From the NCBI RefSeq assembly GCF_000219625.1, contig NC_018215.1, forward strand, positions 2,418,001 through 2,482,000: a DNA stretch of 64,000 bases. Reading direction: 5' to 3'. Under the pieces are notes generated by a model. It saw only the letters and a program-made list of their open reading frames with translations, did no database searches and had not been told where the DNA came from. A program made the position numbers and the translations under genes. Below are positions 10,205 to 21,842 of the stretch, one piece after another. Every line of letters begins with the position of its first letter. The first letter of the stretch is position 1. The stretch comes from Zymoseptoria tritici IPO323 (Eukaryota; Ascomycota; Dothideomycetes; Mycosphaerellales; Mycosphaerellaceae).

Positions 10205-10456
10205 CTAGATGGCAGTGCCGCTGGAAAGCAGGAGGAAGGGGAGAAGAAGACGTTGGCTGAGCGTCCGGCTGCGGCCAAGACGGAGCCGGCAGCGAGTGCA
10301 AGCAATGGTGCTGCTGCTGCTGCGGGTACCGGTTCTGGTGCTGGCGCGGCGACAACTGTACCAGGCAAGGACTTTGCAACGCAACAGAAGCAGGAAGAGG
10401 AGAAGGATGCGAAGAAGGGACCTTGTGGGTTGCCGGCGAAGTGTGTTGTTAATTAG
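10205..10456 (+). other. In-frame C-terminal extension after UGA-CUA stop (possible readthrough)
   Basis: Directly downstream of the TGA at 10202-10204, the same frame reads LDGSAAGKQEEGEKK, then a low-complexity Ala/Pro/Gly/Thr linker, a charged stretch and GPCGLPAKCVVN before TAG. The composition is that of a real disordered linker with a terminal lipidation-type signal (Cys, six residues, then Cys-Val-Val-Asn). The stop context UGA-CUA-G matches the established high-readthrough motif. A 42-nt intron (10190-10231, GTCAAC..GCAG) would also bypass the stop in frame. It would, however, delete the VNFA end, which I recall as conserved in the family, and it is shorter than any other intron here. 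The full extended product would be 289 residues. Confidence 0.5.
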
Positions 10457-11577
10457 TCTTGAATCCACTTTTTCATGAAACTATAACAGAAGACCACCTC
10501 AATCTCGACCAAAACAGCCAAATGCGGGGATACATCATACATTGATCCCATCCAACTCCCCTAGAGTCCAACTCCGCCGCCCTTTCCCCGTCCTCAAATC
10601 CAGTGCCCAACACTCCCCCACCTTCAACAACTCATCTCTAATATAAACATCATATTTGACGCGCAAACATACTCTGCCCCCTGACCCGACAACCCTCCCT
10701 CCTATCTCAGTTCCGGAAAGCCATTGATTGATCCAACTGATTCGAGTCGTGAAGACCTTTTTTCCTTGTGTTTGCAATCTTTTTGCTGTTGAAGGTGCCT
10801 GGGTGTAGCGGGGGTCGATCTATACTTGTTCTTTAGCGATGCGTTGGACTTCGTGGGCTGGCAAAGGGTGTGGGAGGGAATCCTTGGGGAGGGGGAATGG
10901 AGGTACGCCAGAAAAGTAAGAAATCGTCTGAGTTGCAGTCGGGAGGAGAGACGCTGGGGGTGCCGTCGAAGGGTTTTGTAGGGGCGGATGGAGGAGACGG
11001 GGTGGAGGATGGCGAGGAGGGGTGGGGTGGCGATCATGGTTGGGTAAATGAGTGGTGAGAGATGTTTGGTTGTGAGCGGTACCTTGTTGATGGTGAACGC
11101 AACGATGAGATTGATCGCTCGCTCCGAGAGAAGTGAAGATGTGGGTTGCTTGTATGTTCCAAGCATAGATCCATGTTGCAAGCTGGAAATACTACAGCGC
11201 CGTCGATTAGCAGATGGGTGGCTCATCTTCGACATCTCACACTTATTGGCAGTTCTCTAGGAGACAGATCCATGTACAAGCCGAGAATACGGTACCAGAT
11301 TGTCGAGGCCAACTCGAAGATTCAACTAAGCATGTCGGTCGCCCTCACTAGACTCGGGTTGTTGTCTGGGGAGAAACCAAGAGGCATAGGGCGAAGGAGA
11401 CCGGAGACACCTTTGGCAAGCCCGCGTGGACTTCCACGAGTTGGCGAACCGGCACGAGGACAACGCGAGCTGTGACTCTTGTGCCGTACATGTTCAAAGA
11501 TGCGTGCATTCCCTGGGGCGATGAATTCCCAACATCCCAGAGACGCCCGACATCCGCATCGATATCAGCGGTCAGCC
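10457..11577. other. Intergenic, nothing recognised
   Basis: Between the convergent quinone reductase and permease genes. Several ORFs occur on both strands, but none has a domain, signal or coherent splice structure. Confidence 0.5.
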
Positions 11578-13254
11578 TCACAATGTATACCGAAACCCCA
11601 CCACCCCCTCGATCACGCACTCTCCCCTCGCCTGCTTCCGATTCATCCTCCACATATACACCGTCGTCGTGACTACACTGCCCACCGTCACCCCCGCCGC
11701 CACGAAACAAGTCCACAACCCCGGCCCATATCCTGGAGAATCCTGCGGTCGAAACGCCACGCTTCCAATCACCCCTCCGACCCCTCCTGCGGCGACAATA
11801 GTCGCGGCCGTGAAAGCTCGACGCCACTGGCCGACCACATTGTTTGCTTGGTAGGTCATGCTCGCGGGAATGTTGCTGTTCGCGCCGCCGGTGATGAGGA
11901 AGGCGCCGAAGTAGCGGACGTAGGGTTGGGAGGCGTACCCGAGGATGGCGATGCCAGTGATTTCGAGGAGGGCGTTGAAGATGAGGACGGGGCCGCGGAG
12001 GGTGTATTTGTCGGAGAGGTAGGATTCTGTGAAGCCGAGGAGGAAGGAGAAGGCGTAGCACTGTTTGGATGGAGGTGGAGGTTAGAGACTGCAGGGAGAG
12101 CTAAGGGGGGGTTGATTGGATGGATGGCGTACTGGTGCGGTGAGGCATTGGGCTTGCACGACGGAGAAGCCGAGCGTGTTGCGGAGGATGATGGGGAGGA
12201 AGTAGGAGACGGCGTAGGTGACGAGGCCGGACAGACCGAAGTTGAGGGCGAAGAACCTGGGCGTTGATTAGCTTGGCATCATGAGTGCGGATATCTGACC
12301 GCTGCTTACCAGACTTTCCAGTCCTTGCCTTGGACGAGGTAGTTCTTCAGACTGAACGGGGTGACATGAGCGTCGCCGCGATCCCGTTCAACACGATCGA
12401 CCATAATCTTGATCTCCTCGCTCGTAAGGAACGACTTGGTCTTGTGGGCGTCTTCGGGAAAGTCGATGAGGAAGGTGTATCCAACGAGAGCAATGATCGC
12501 CGTTATAACTCCTTCCATAACGAACTGTAACATGTCAGCCAGGCACCGTACTCTAACCTTGAAATCGTACACTTACAATCCACCTCCACCCCTCCAGTCC
12601 TCCGAGGCCATCCATCTGCTGCAACCCATACGCCAACACTCCTCCAAACCCGCCTACACTATTACCGACAAGATAGAAGAACGCATTCCGCTTCGCCACC
12701 TCCCGTCTCACATACCACATACTCACGAGAAACAGCGCCGAGGGGAAGAAGCAAGCCTCGAATGCTCCGAGCAGGACTCTCAGCCCAGCTAGCTCGGCCC
12801 AATTGTCAACGAACCCGAATCCTAGAACGACCAGTCCAAACGCGAGAGTAATCGCCGCGAGGAAAGGCCGAGGCCCAAGTCTGCGGGCCAGCACCGTAGC
12901 AATAGGTTGGAAGAGGACGTAGGTAGGGAAGAAGAGGAGGACGATGATGCTGTAGCGGTTTGTGTTTTCGAAGGCGAGAGTGTCGTCCATACCCGCTATG
13001 ACGCTGAGGTGGAGATCATTTAGCACGTTTTTCCTGTTTGAACATTGATCGAGACGGGTCGCTCACGCGTTGCTTAGATTGCTGCGGTCGATTTGGTTTA
13101 CGATGTACATGACCGCGAGCGTGGCGGAGAGGCGTACGTCGACCTTGTGTTTGATCGCTTTCACGCGAGGGTCTTCCCATGGAGGATCGCTCTCTGCCGG
13201 CGATGGGTGCTTCTCGGCATGATCGGCGTTGGCGGGGTGCTTTGAGATGTCCAT
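11578..13254 (-). CDS. MFS transporter, anion:cation symporter (Dal5/Tna1-type)
   Basis: Five exons on the minus strand: 13067-13254, 12577-13003, 12310-12524, 12133-12256 and 11578-12060, with introns of 63, 52, 53, 72 nt; 478 residues. All junctions keep frame, and most introns show CTGAC or CTAAT branch points. The N-terminal cytoplasmic part is short and hydrophilic. TM1 is followed by [14 protein letters not shown], the family's conserved D-R-x-N signature, and then AGMDDTL. Later come the [16 protein letters not shown] helix and a central hydrophilic loop ([18 protein letters not shown]). The second six-helix bundle is encoded by exons 4-5 and contains [10 protein letters not shown]. 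The pattern is that of the ACS family, which takes up carboxylates, vitamins, allantoate and similar anions across the plasma membrane. The substrate is unknown. The length is slightly short for the family, mostly at the C-terminus. Confidence 0.88.
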
Positions 13255-13894
13255 GGCCAGTCGAAAGTGGAGAAAGAGCTGAATTTGGGAGGTGGGGAGG
13301 ACGACGAGGACAGAAGGAGAGATGGGTTGGAAGTACTGGAACCCTTTGAAAGCGCCGGGCTGGGTTCTGCCAGATCTCCATGGGAATAACGCCGGCACAA
13401 GCAGTGACGTGCAAACCTCTGCATCAACATTGCCGCACAAAGGCACATGTCGGCTATCATGCACGTGGCGTGAGTGAACGCGAGTGTCCATCTTGTCGGT
13501 CTCGCGAAGTACATCCTCTGTAGCCGTCGACATTGGAGAGTCGCCGCCAAGATGCTCGCGCCATGCTTGCCCGAGGTTGTGAGGTCTCGAGATGCGGAGA
13601 AGATCCACCAGTGCTGTTCTGTTGAATGGTTGCTTCCATCACAGTGCGGCAGGCGATAGCGCAGTGCCCGAGATTGTACGAAGTGGTTCTCCATTATTCT
13701 CGAGCTTTCTTTGGAGCGGAGTGTGTCGTTGTTTGAGATTGTTAGGTTTGTGGACCCAATGAGCTTTTGTGTGCTGATTTCGTGTCCGGGAATGGCTTTG
13801 TCGTGCTGCAAGGGCGGTGAAGATGAGGTGCTGTTTGAGCCGCACCCATAGAAGCAGAATGCGGGACTGGCACAGACTTTATTCGTGCGCGGGT
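13255..13894. other. Intergenic, promoter side of the permease
   Basis: No supported gene. A long shadow ORF runs across it on the minus strand (13161-13898), with no recognisable features. Confidence 0.45.
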
Positions 13895-14434
13895 TCAAAA
13901 TTCTTCCTCCGCTATGAGCATATCCCCCTCCTCGGATTCAGACGACCCGTCCGATGATGCCGTAGATGCGCTTCGCTTGTGCTGGTCAGAGTGGGAGCGG
14001 CGCTGTTCAGGAAGCGGGCAATTGATGTCCTGATCCCAGGTGGAAACCAGGACGCACTCGAGGTCTGGCTTGCAGACAGTGCTCTCCACTTCTGCAGGCG
14101 CAATTGCAAACGGAAGAGCATCAGCCAGCGTGGCGTTGAACGCTTCATACTGCGCTTTTGTAAAGAGCCAGAGCACAATATCTTCGATCTCGGAGGCTCT
14201 GTTCGTCAACCGCACCGACCGTTCAAGGTAGTGGAGCAGAGTATAATGATCCATGCCGATTTCGAGGTGGTTCATGATCAAACTGGCGATGCTGGCGCCT
14301 GAGCGGAAATTATTGTGCATTATCCGCTCGAGTCGTTCTGCCAGGAGCTCCTCGAGTTTTGCGTCGTAGGCGGTCCGCACGTCTTCGTCCATGATCGAGC
14401 TCGTGTTGTCGCTGCTGTTCGGTATGTCTGACAT
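13895..14434 (-). CDS. Hypothetical protein, acidic C-terminus
   Basis: Single-exon ORF of 179 residues from ATG 14434. The first part is predicted helical (repeated Leu/Glu/Arg, e.g. KLEELLAERLERIMHNN, and an IASLIMNHLEIG stretch). A middle region with two cysteines and tryptophans follows, then a serine-rich, acidic tail (SSDGSSESEEGDML) with a basic HKRS patch before it. There is no signal peptide or membrane helix. I do not recognise the family. The even hydrophobic spacing and protein-like composition argue for a real gene, probably encoding a soluble cytosolic or nuclear protein. Confidence 0.6.
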   Translation of the reverse strand: MSDIPNSSDNTSSIMDEDVRTAYDAKLEELLAERLERIMHNNFRSGASIASLIMNHLEIGMDHYTLLHYLERSVRLTNRASEIEDIVLWLFTKAQYEAFNATLADALPFAIAPAEVESTVCKPDLECVLVSTWDQDINCPLPEQRRSHSDQHKRSASTASSDGSSESEEGDMLIAEEEF

Positions 14435-14792
14435 GGCGGGAATGTTGGAACCGAGTGGGTGGTAAGGTTGATGACGGTATGGCGTTGATGGAGAATGATC
14501 TTGTTGCTGGGAGGGCTTGTCCTTGGGAAATTATGAAGGTGGCGATTATCGGAGCGTGATGTGCTTCCTTGGTTGTTTGAAGTGATGTGTCGTATGTTTG
14601 AAATATTGTTGTGTCGTTGTTGAAGCTGCAACTTGGTGGAGTGAAGAGCGACCAAAAAGCCAATTCTTCAACAAGGTGATGAAGCCGCTAAGGAGATGGA
14701 GGTTTTGTGTTTTCGACTTAGGCTTTTGTTTGTCGTGGTTCGAAAACAATGGAATTCGTTTTCTTGCTGACTAGCGCGCCAGCACCCCCTTT

Positions 14793-16633
14793 TCACAACT
14801 TGCCCCTCTCCTCCCTAACCGTCACACCCCTCGCTCTCCCCGCCTCCCGATCCCCACTCTTCAACACCCGTCTCAACAATTTCCCCGTCGGACTCTTCGG
14901 CACACTCTCCGCAAACTCCAATTCCAGTAACCATTTATACCGACTCTTCCTCTCTTTGACCCAAGCCAGTAATTCCCTTCCCAGCTCCGCACTGGGTGTG
15001 TGGCCGGGTTGCAACACGACGTAGGCTTTGGGTTTTTCACCCGAGTAGGCGTCGGGAATGCCGAGCACTGCGACGTCGGAGACGGAAGGGTGGCCTTGGA
15101 GGACGTCTTCGAGTTCGGCCGGGGGGACTTGTTGGCCGCGGACTTTTATCATCTAGGTGGGGGAAAGGTTAGTGGTGGTTCATGTGTTAGGCTGTCGATA
15201 CCCTGCAGACAGAGTCCGGAAAGACATGCTCGGGCTCAGCTGCAGGTCCTTTGCCCTTCAATACTCACCTCCTTAATCCGATCCACAATATGAATCATCC
15301 CCTCCGCATCAAAAAACCCCACATCCCCCGTATGAAACCACCCTTCCGCATCAAACGTCTCCCTCGTACTCGCTTCATTATCCAAGTACCCCATCGCAAT
15401 TTGAGGTCCTTTTGCGCAAATCTCGCCCACCCCATCCACTCCCATCTCCACACTTGGATCCTCCAGCGATAAAACTTTGGCCATCGTGTTGGCACACAAC
15501 TTACCCCCCGTGTGAGCGTACTTGTATTCGTAATGCGTGGGCGGATGGCAGGTGATGCAAGCGGTGGACTCGGTAGCGCCGTAGCCCTGCCTGAACCCGG
15601 TGCTGGGGAATTTAGCGTGTAGAAGGGCGATGATTTCGGGAGGGGTGGGGGCTGAGCCGGAAGACCAGCGGCGAACGATAGGGAGGAGGGAAGGGAGGTA
15701 TTTGTCGACGATGGGGTCGCGGACGAGCCGGATGACAATCGGGGGTACGAGGATGAGTTCGCGGATGTTGTGGGAGATGATGGTTTGCAGCATGGTTTCG
15801 AGGTTGAAGGAGGGAAGCATGATGGAGTCGCCGGAGAGGAAGACGGGGTAGTGGATGTAGCGGACTAGACCGGTGATGTGAAAGAGCGGGGTGACGGCGA
15901 AGGCTTGGAGGCGTTCGTTGGGTTCGATGACTTGCATTTGGCGGAGTTGGTGGCATTGGGCGATGATGTTGTGGTAGGAGAGCATGACGGCTTTGGGGAG
16001 GCCGGTTGTGCCGGAGGAGAAGTTGAGGTAGGCGCAGATGGTTTTATTGGTTTGATTGGGTGGGATGGAGAACGGGGGGTGGGGTGTGAGTGTTGAGCCG
16101 TGGGATATGAGCTCGTGAATTGTGGTGAAGCCTGATCGTTTGCCTTCGAGGAGGAAGATGTTGGATGCGGGTAGATTGACGTTTTTGGCTGCTTCCAAGG
16201 CGACGTCGAGAGATGCGGGTAATGTAAAGAGGAATTTTGTCTTTGCCGTTTTGAGTGCATGGGTCATCTCGTCTGCATTGTAGCCGGATGATGCGCCGTT
16301 GATGCGTCCTCCTGCTCTGATCGTAGCCCAGAGAGCGACAGGATACCAGATTGTATTCGTTGCGAATAACGATACTGTATCGCCGGGTTGGAGGCCATTC
16401 TGGATGAGAGCACTGCTCAGTTGGGTTGATTTCTGCTTGACGGCTTCGTAGTCGATGGACTCTTTCGTGACGGCATTTTCGTATTTGCCATTTGGTAGGT
16501 GTGGTTGTTCAAAGACCCATTCCCATGTTGTCACATTTGTTGGAACTGACTCAGGCGTTAGGTTCATGTCTTCCTTCACATCGACGGCTCTGCACTTACT
16601 GTCGAGTTCCGGATGATCCGACTTCCAGAGCAT
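14793..16633 (-). CDS. AMP-dependent acyl-CoA synthetase/4-coumarate-CoA ligase-like
   Basis: Three exons on the minus strand: 16600-16633, 15269-16545 and 14793-15152; 556 residues. The first intron (16546-16599, 54 nt) is in frame and easily missed. It has GTAAGT, CTAAC and CAG, and removing it restores HPELD-IPTNVTTW, the usual start of this family. The second intron is 15153-15268 (116 nt). Adenylation motifs are clear: SSGTTGLPK at about 188-196 (A3), YGATEST (A5), GWFHTGDVG (A7), then DRIKE-MIKVRGQQV (A8) across the second intron, and KSPTGKLLRR with the catalytic lysine (A10). Such enzymes activate aryl or fatty carboxylates with ATP and join them to CoA. The protein ends in RGKL, a weak peroxisomal PTS1-like tripeptide (GKL). 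The substrate is not deducible. Confidence 0.88.
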
Positions 16634-18611
16634 CGTGTCGATGTAGGACCTTCCGATCGATCTTCTCGACTAAAATCTAACAGTCTCACCGCAATGTCCA
16701 ACAGTGGGTTCGACGAATATCGTTCGAACAACAGGGATGTGTTGTTCACGACCGGATAATCGTTTAGACTGTACGCGGAGAGCCGAGGCTGGGATGGTGC
16801 CGACTTCCGGACGGACTGCAGTCCGACTACCTCGAAATAAGGGTGTCTTTGCAATGGCCCTACAGAGAATGTCGTGACTCGTGATGAGACCTTTTGCAGT
16901 TCTCATGATGGAAGAGGCACATCTGTTTCGACAAGCGAAATGTGCTGCTGGAGCATGACCTGTACGGAATTGTCATATGTGTTCCGTCTTCTTGAAGCCA
17001 TGACAGTGAGATGCCTCTTTGAGATGAATCAAGGGCAAGAGTGAACGCGTCTCACTGTACCAGTCGTGAAGTTCACCAGAGTCAAGCCAGACATTGGCTG
17101 AGACTTGGTCGGATTGCAGTTGTCGCGTGGTGTTTTGAGACAGGACACGGCATAGGAGGTAGTTCGCAGGGCGGAGCGTGAGTTTATGCTCTTGAGATGC
17201 TCGATGAACACGCGGACAGGTCGGAGTGGGTGGCCAGCTGTGGTCGTAGGCAGATGCGGTTTCGAGCCTTGCTGCCTTTGTGCTGCGTACCATTAAAGTC
17301 GGAGCAGTAGTCGTCGGCATTCTTGACCTTAATTGTTGTCGGATGGCAGATCTCGATGGCGGAATCGTCGCGTGAAGGATGCGACGAAAGCTTTAACCAA
17401 TTCACGGTCAAGCTGTCCATCAAGATGTGCTTGCATGACTCGAAAACTGGGGGATACCTCCACGGACATTAGGGTAAACGGCAGAGCTGGTGAGCAGGGT
17501 CTATGAGAGGATCGTAGGAAGCATGGTGGAAATGGTTCCACTGTTTCAATTCTTCGTGAAGCAGCGATACTTTGAGCTTACCATGCGAGTCCACGACCGC
17601 TCATCAACAAGTCGAGATCAGGGTTTGATATGGCGGCCGGTAAACATGTTTGACAGGGTCAGTGTGAGGCTCCACCTTTGACACTGACGGGAGCATCGGT
17701 CATTTACTGTCGGTGCGTCGTCTGTCGGGTGATGTTTGTGCTGTAAGGCTGCGTTGTGGTCTTCGAGGGAGACATGGCTTTCAGGAAGTCGGAAAGGTAC
17801 GAAGTCATCAAGAGATGTCTTACTGGCCCCAGAGACCGCTCTTGGCGCGGCGTCCAGACTTCTCCCAAAGGATGGTGGAGAACAGAGGGATGTACAGTAT
17901 GATCTAGAACCTGGCGGTGATGTACCTGTGGCCCTGTGTGCTGGGAACTCGTGCGCAGGAGATCTGGAGAATGGCGTATATGGAGGTGCAGTCCTCGAGC
18001 GCAGTCGATGCCTTATATGGCAGAGCGGCAGTGGTGGTTATGGAGATCAAAGGCTGGGCAAACTTCAAGGGAGCTTCCCCAGCGCCGATCGTGTTGGTGG
18101 AGTGCAGAATTTATGCCTCGGTCCTTTTCATCTTACAGTAGAACTATAGCAGGGCAGAGCAGAGCAGGCAGGCAGAATTGTCGGGCGGCCCCGGAAGCAA
18201 ACGAAAGCTACGTACAAGCCTCTTGGAAGTGTACATCGTATCGTCGTGGATTGGATGTGTGACGATGCTTGGATGATGCAGGAGAAGCTGTTCCTTGTAG
18301 TAACGTCTCGGTCTTGGTGCATCCTGTGATCTTGCCTTGCATAACCCCAGAAATTGGCACCGTGGCTGGCGGGTGGAGAGAGGTAGGACTAGAGGTCGAG
18401 CTTCGTTCCAGACACTGCCAACGGTCCCGCACGTTCGACAATCCTCAATAACACCACCAGCACTTCACCACCCGCCTATTTCCCAGACCCATCATACGTG
18501 CTTGAGACGAGTTCAACCCCCCGGAGAGCGCTCTGTCACCTCCGTGAGCGATGTGCGCGCACTGCGCCCCGTAAGAGCTTGACATCCGCCGACCACGCAA
18601 TCCGATCCGCC
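16634..18611. other. 2-kb intergenic region between divergent genes
   Basis: Shared upstream region of the acyl-CoA ligase (minus) and the FarA-like regulator (plus). No gene is supported; ORFs such as 17736-18149 lack features. A CCGAGG hexamer (the reported FarA/CTF1 site in inverse orientation) lies at 16784-16789, about 150 bp upstream of the ligase start. Confidence 0.45.
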
Positions 18612-21600
18612 ATGGACCAGCCCCGCGAGCGTCCGCTGGCCGTGGCCATCACGCCCAACGACGGCAGCGCGCAACTGGTCACACCCACGAGCAACACTCC
18701 GGTCAGCGCTGGCAACAATGGTGGTCAATCTGGCGCCGCTGCGCCCAAGGATCAGATGCCTGGCCACCCATCATTCCGACGACAAAGAGCATCGCGAGCC
18801 TGCGAGGTGGGTTTCACACAGAGAACATCACATCTCATACACAGTACTAATAAACATCGCAGACTTGCCATGCCCGGAAGGTATGTCCCGCGCGAGAGTC
18901 ACCGATCACGCACCACATGCACAGTCCGAATAACATTCATGCAGGTCCGCTGCGATGCCGCTAGTCTCGGAGTGCCGTGCACCAACTGCGTCGCCTTTTC
19001 CATCGAATGCAAGATCCCGGCGCCAAAGAGGAAGAAGACAGGAGGGAAGAAGGATAACGACAGGTGGGTGATGGAGGATGCAATAGCGGTGAGGACAAGT
19101 GCTGTGCTGACGAAACGTACGGCAGTGAACCTATAGATTCCCAGGCAGACGACGATCGATCACCAGCAGTCGCGAATGATGCTTTTCCAGGACGAGGAGA
19201 GATGGTCATGACACGCGACATTCCCCCAGAGAAGATTGGTATGAATACTTCCGCGGGTATGCCCAAGACGGAAGGCTCGGACGCGTACTATGCGAGCCAA
19301 CAAGCCTCCAACGGAACCTACGCACAGTACATGAAACCAAAGTTTGCACGAGCACCCATCAAGGAAGCTGGACGTGTGGCATATCTTGGCGAGTCTTCGA
19401 ATTTGTCCCTACTGGTTCAGGATCGTCTCGGAGCGACTGATGTAGTTCACTACCCCTTACCGGAGAATGTCCGCGGTGCTCGAGCACGGATCAACGAACT
19501 CGATAATGTCGAGATTGACATCCTTCACCAAAGAGGAGCCTTTCTCCTCCCACCGCGACAACTATGCGACGAACTGGTCGATGCATTCTTCACTTGGATC
19601 GCGCCGGTTGTGCCTGTCATCAATCGCAGCAAGTTCATGCGACGATATCGAGACACGAAGAACCCGCCCTCTCTGCTTCTACTCCAGGCAATTCTGCTGG
19701 CAGGATCGCGAGTCTGCAGCAATCCGCAGCTGATGGACGCCAACGGCTCCACGACACCCGCGGCCATGACGTTTTACAAACGAGCCAAAGCGCTCTACGA
19801 CGCTAATTACGAGGACGATCGCGTGACCATTGTTCAAGCACTGATTTTAATGGGTTGGTATTGGGAAGGACCAGAGGGTAAGGGACTAGCACCACCAGAC
19901 GCATCCGTTATGCACCTTCAGTCTGACGTGGCTGCAGACGTGACGAAAAACGTCTTTTACTGGAGCAGAGTTGCCGTTATTGTTGCGCAAGGCTCAGGCA
20001 TGCACAGAAGGTGAGATGAGCAAACTTGCTATTTCCCAATCAGCGCTGACCATATTTCTCAGTGTGGAGCAATCACAGCTCAGCAAAGCGGACAAGAGAC
20101 TCTGGAAACGAATATGGTGGACACTGTTCACCCGCGATCGTTCCGTCGCTGTCGCTCTCGGCCGCCCCGTCTCCATCAACATTGACGATTCCGATGTTGA
20201 GATGGTCACCGAGGACGATTTCATCGACGACGAACCCGACCGACCGGCAGAATTCCCACCAGATCCCACTCACGTCCACTTCTTCCTCAACTACGTCAAG
20301 CTGTGCGAGATTATGGGTCTTGTGCTCTCTCAACAGTACTCTGTGGCGAAAAAGGAACGGCGCAACAATGCGCTCGACCTGACGCACAGCGATATGGCAC
20401 TTGCAGACTGGCTTCAGAATTGTCCTCCAGAAGTGCGGTGGGAGCCGCAACGTCACCACTTCTGGTCCGCTCTTCTTCAGTCAAACTACTAGTGTGTATT
20501 ACAGATTGAACGATTGCGGGCGACGACTGACATCTCGTAGCACCATCTTGTGTCTTCTACACAGAGCTCACATGCCACCAGCAGGGGCTGTTGATGCTCG
20601 ACCAATGAACGGCTACCCCGAAGAGACCGCCTACCCATCCCGAGGCATTGCCTACCAAGCCGCCGCGATGATCACCTCGATCATCGAAACGTTACAGAAG
20701 CACGATCAACTTCGATACACGCCTGCATTCATGTAAGCTACACAGACCTGGTCACCAACCGCGTGTTCGACGTTACTGACAGCGGATGCAGTGTTTACAG
20801 TTTATTCTCCGCGTTGATCATGCATGTCTACCAGATGCGCTCGTCCAGTCAGACGATCGTGTCGGCTACACAAGCACGGCTGACGATCTGCATGAACGCG
20901 CTCAAGGATGTTTCCAAGGTCTGGCTGGTGGCCAAGATGGTGCACACTCTGTTTGAATCCATCCTCGGAAATAAAGCTCTCGAAGAGCGGTTGCAGAAAG
21001 CAGCAGGCAGGCGGCACGCCAAAAACAAGCCCAGCACCACACAACGAAGGCCGGGCAACAATCCCGCCAACACGGATGGACCTGACGCGCAGAAGCGTAA
21101 GTTTGATGACATGGAAATGGGTTACTCAAACGGACCTCCTGCCCCGCAAATGTCGTACGAACGATCGCGGCCGCAGTCACCGGTTCTGTCGCCTTCACAA
21201 GGCATCCCATCGGGTACACAGGCTCCCGACATGCATCAACTACCCAACATCGCCGCTAGCAGTCCCGTGATCCGACAGGGTAATGATGCGTTCATGGGCC
21301 GATCACGACCTCACACTCGGCCCGGTTCACCCTTCAATGGCTTCTCCATCCCCGGCACACCACCCGACTTCTTCCTGCACACGCGGGGCTCGCCCAAGAT
21401 CTCCGAGGATCTGTGGCAGAATTACCAACCCGACCAGCTCTTCCCTCCAGAGGCCAACTCCCTCTTCCCTGTCGTCACCAACAGTCCCGTTCAAAACATG
21501 GTCGATCCCGCACTTCGTGGAAACATCGGTCAACCACAATTCAATCCTCAACATCTTCAAAGTCCATCACAACTCCACGCTGGTCACATGCCCAACATGG

Positions 21601-21842
21601 TCGACGGCAGCACCGTTCAGCCGATGGACTACCACCACGATGCGGCGGCGTGGACATCGATGAACCAGGCGAATACGGCACGGCCGGATGATGTGTGGAG
21701 TAATTCTTCTTCTACAACCGGCGGTCCGATCGTGCCGACGACGTTGAATGTGGGGGATTGGTTCGAGTTTTTTGGGATTCAGAATGCGGGGGATTTGAAT
21801 GGGTTGAATGGATTGAATGGCGCTTCGAATGGGTACGGTTGA
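18612..21842 (+). CDS. farA: Zn2Cys6 regulator of fatty-acid/cutin metabolism, FarA/CTF1-like
   Basis: Eight exons: 18612-18806, 18863-18880, 18945-19063, 19126-19877, 19938-20010, 20063-20491, 20541-20732 and 20792-21842; 942 residues. Introns are 49-64 nt and most have CTGAC or TACTAAT branch points. The zinc cluster (Cys 64, 67, 74, 83, 86, 93) is encoded across exons 1-3; exon 2 is an 18-nt micro-exon encoding TCHARK. The stretch VRCDAASLGVPCTNC and the basic PKRKK are typical of FarA/CTF1. The middle homology region runs from about residue 258 (LCDELVDAFFTWIAPVVPVI) through RLWKRIWWTLFTRDRS. The C-terminal third is disordered, rich in Pro, Ser, Asn and Gln. Homologues bind CCTCGG and activate beta-oxidation genes on fatty acids, or cutinase in plant pathogens. 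The ATG at 18612 was chosen because the upstream in-frame extension looks like leader. Confidence 0.9.

Noticed and set aside
10201..10249. GTGACT..GAAG intron removing the TGA of the quinone reductase
   Set aside because: 49 nt is not a multiple of three here and would break the downstream frame; only the 39- or 42-nt options keep it.
11348..12267. Long ORFs on both strands over the permease 3' half
   Set aside because: Shadows of the well-supported MFS exons 4-5 in other frames.
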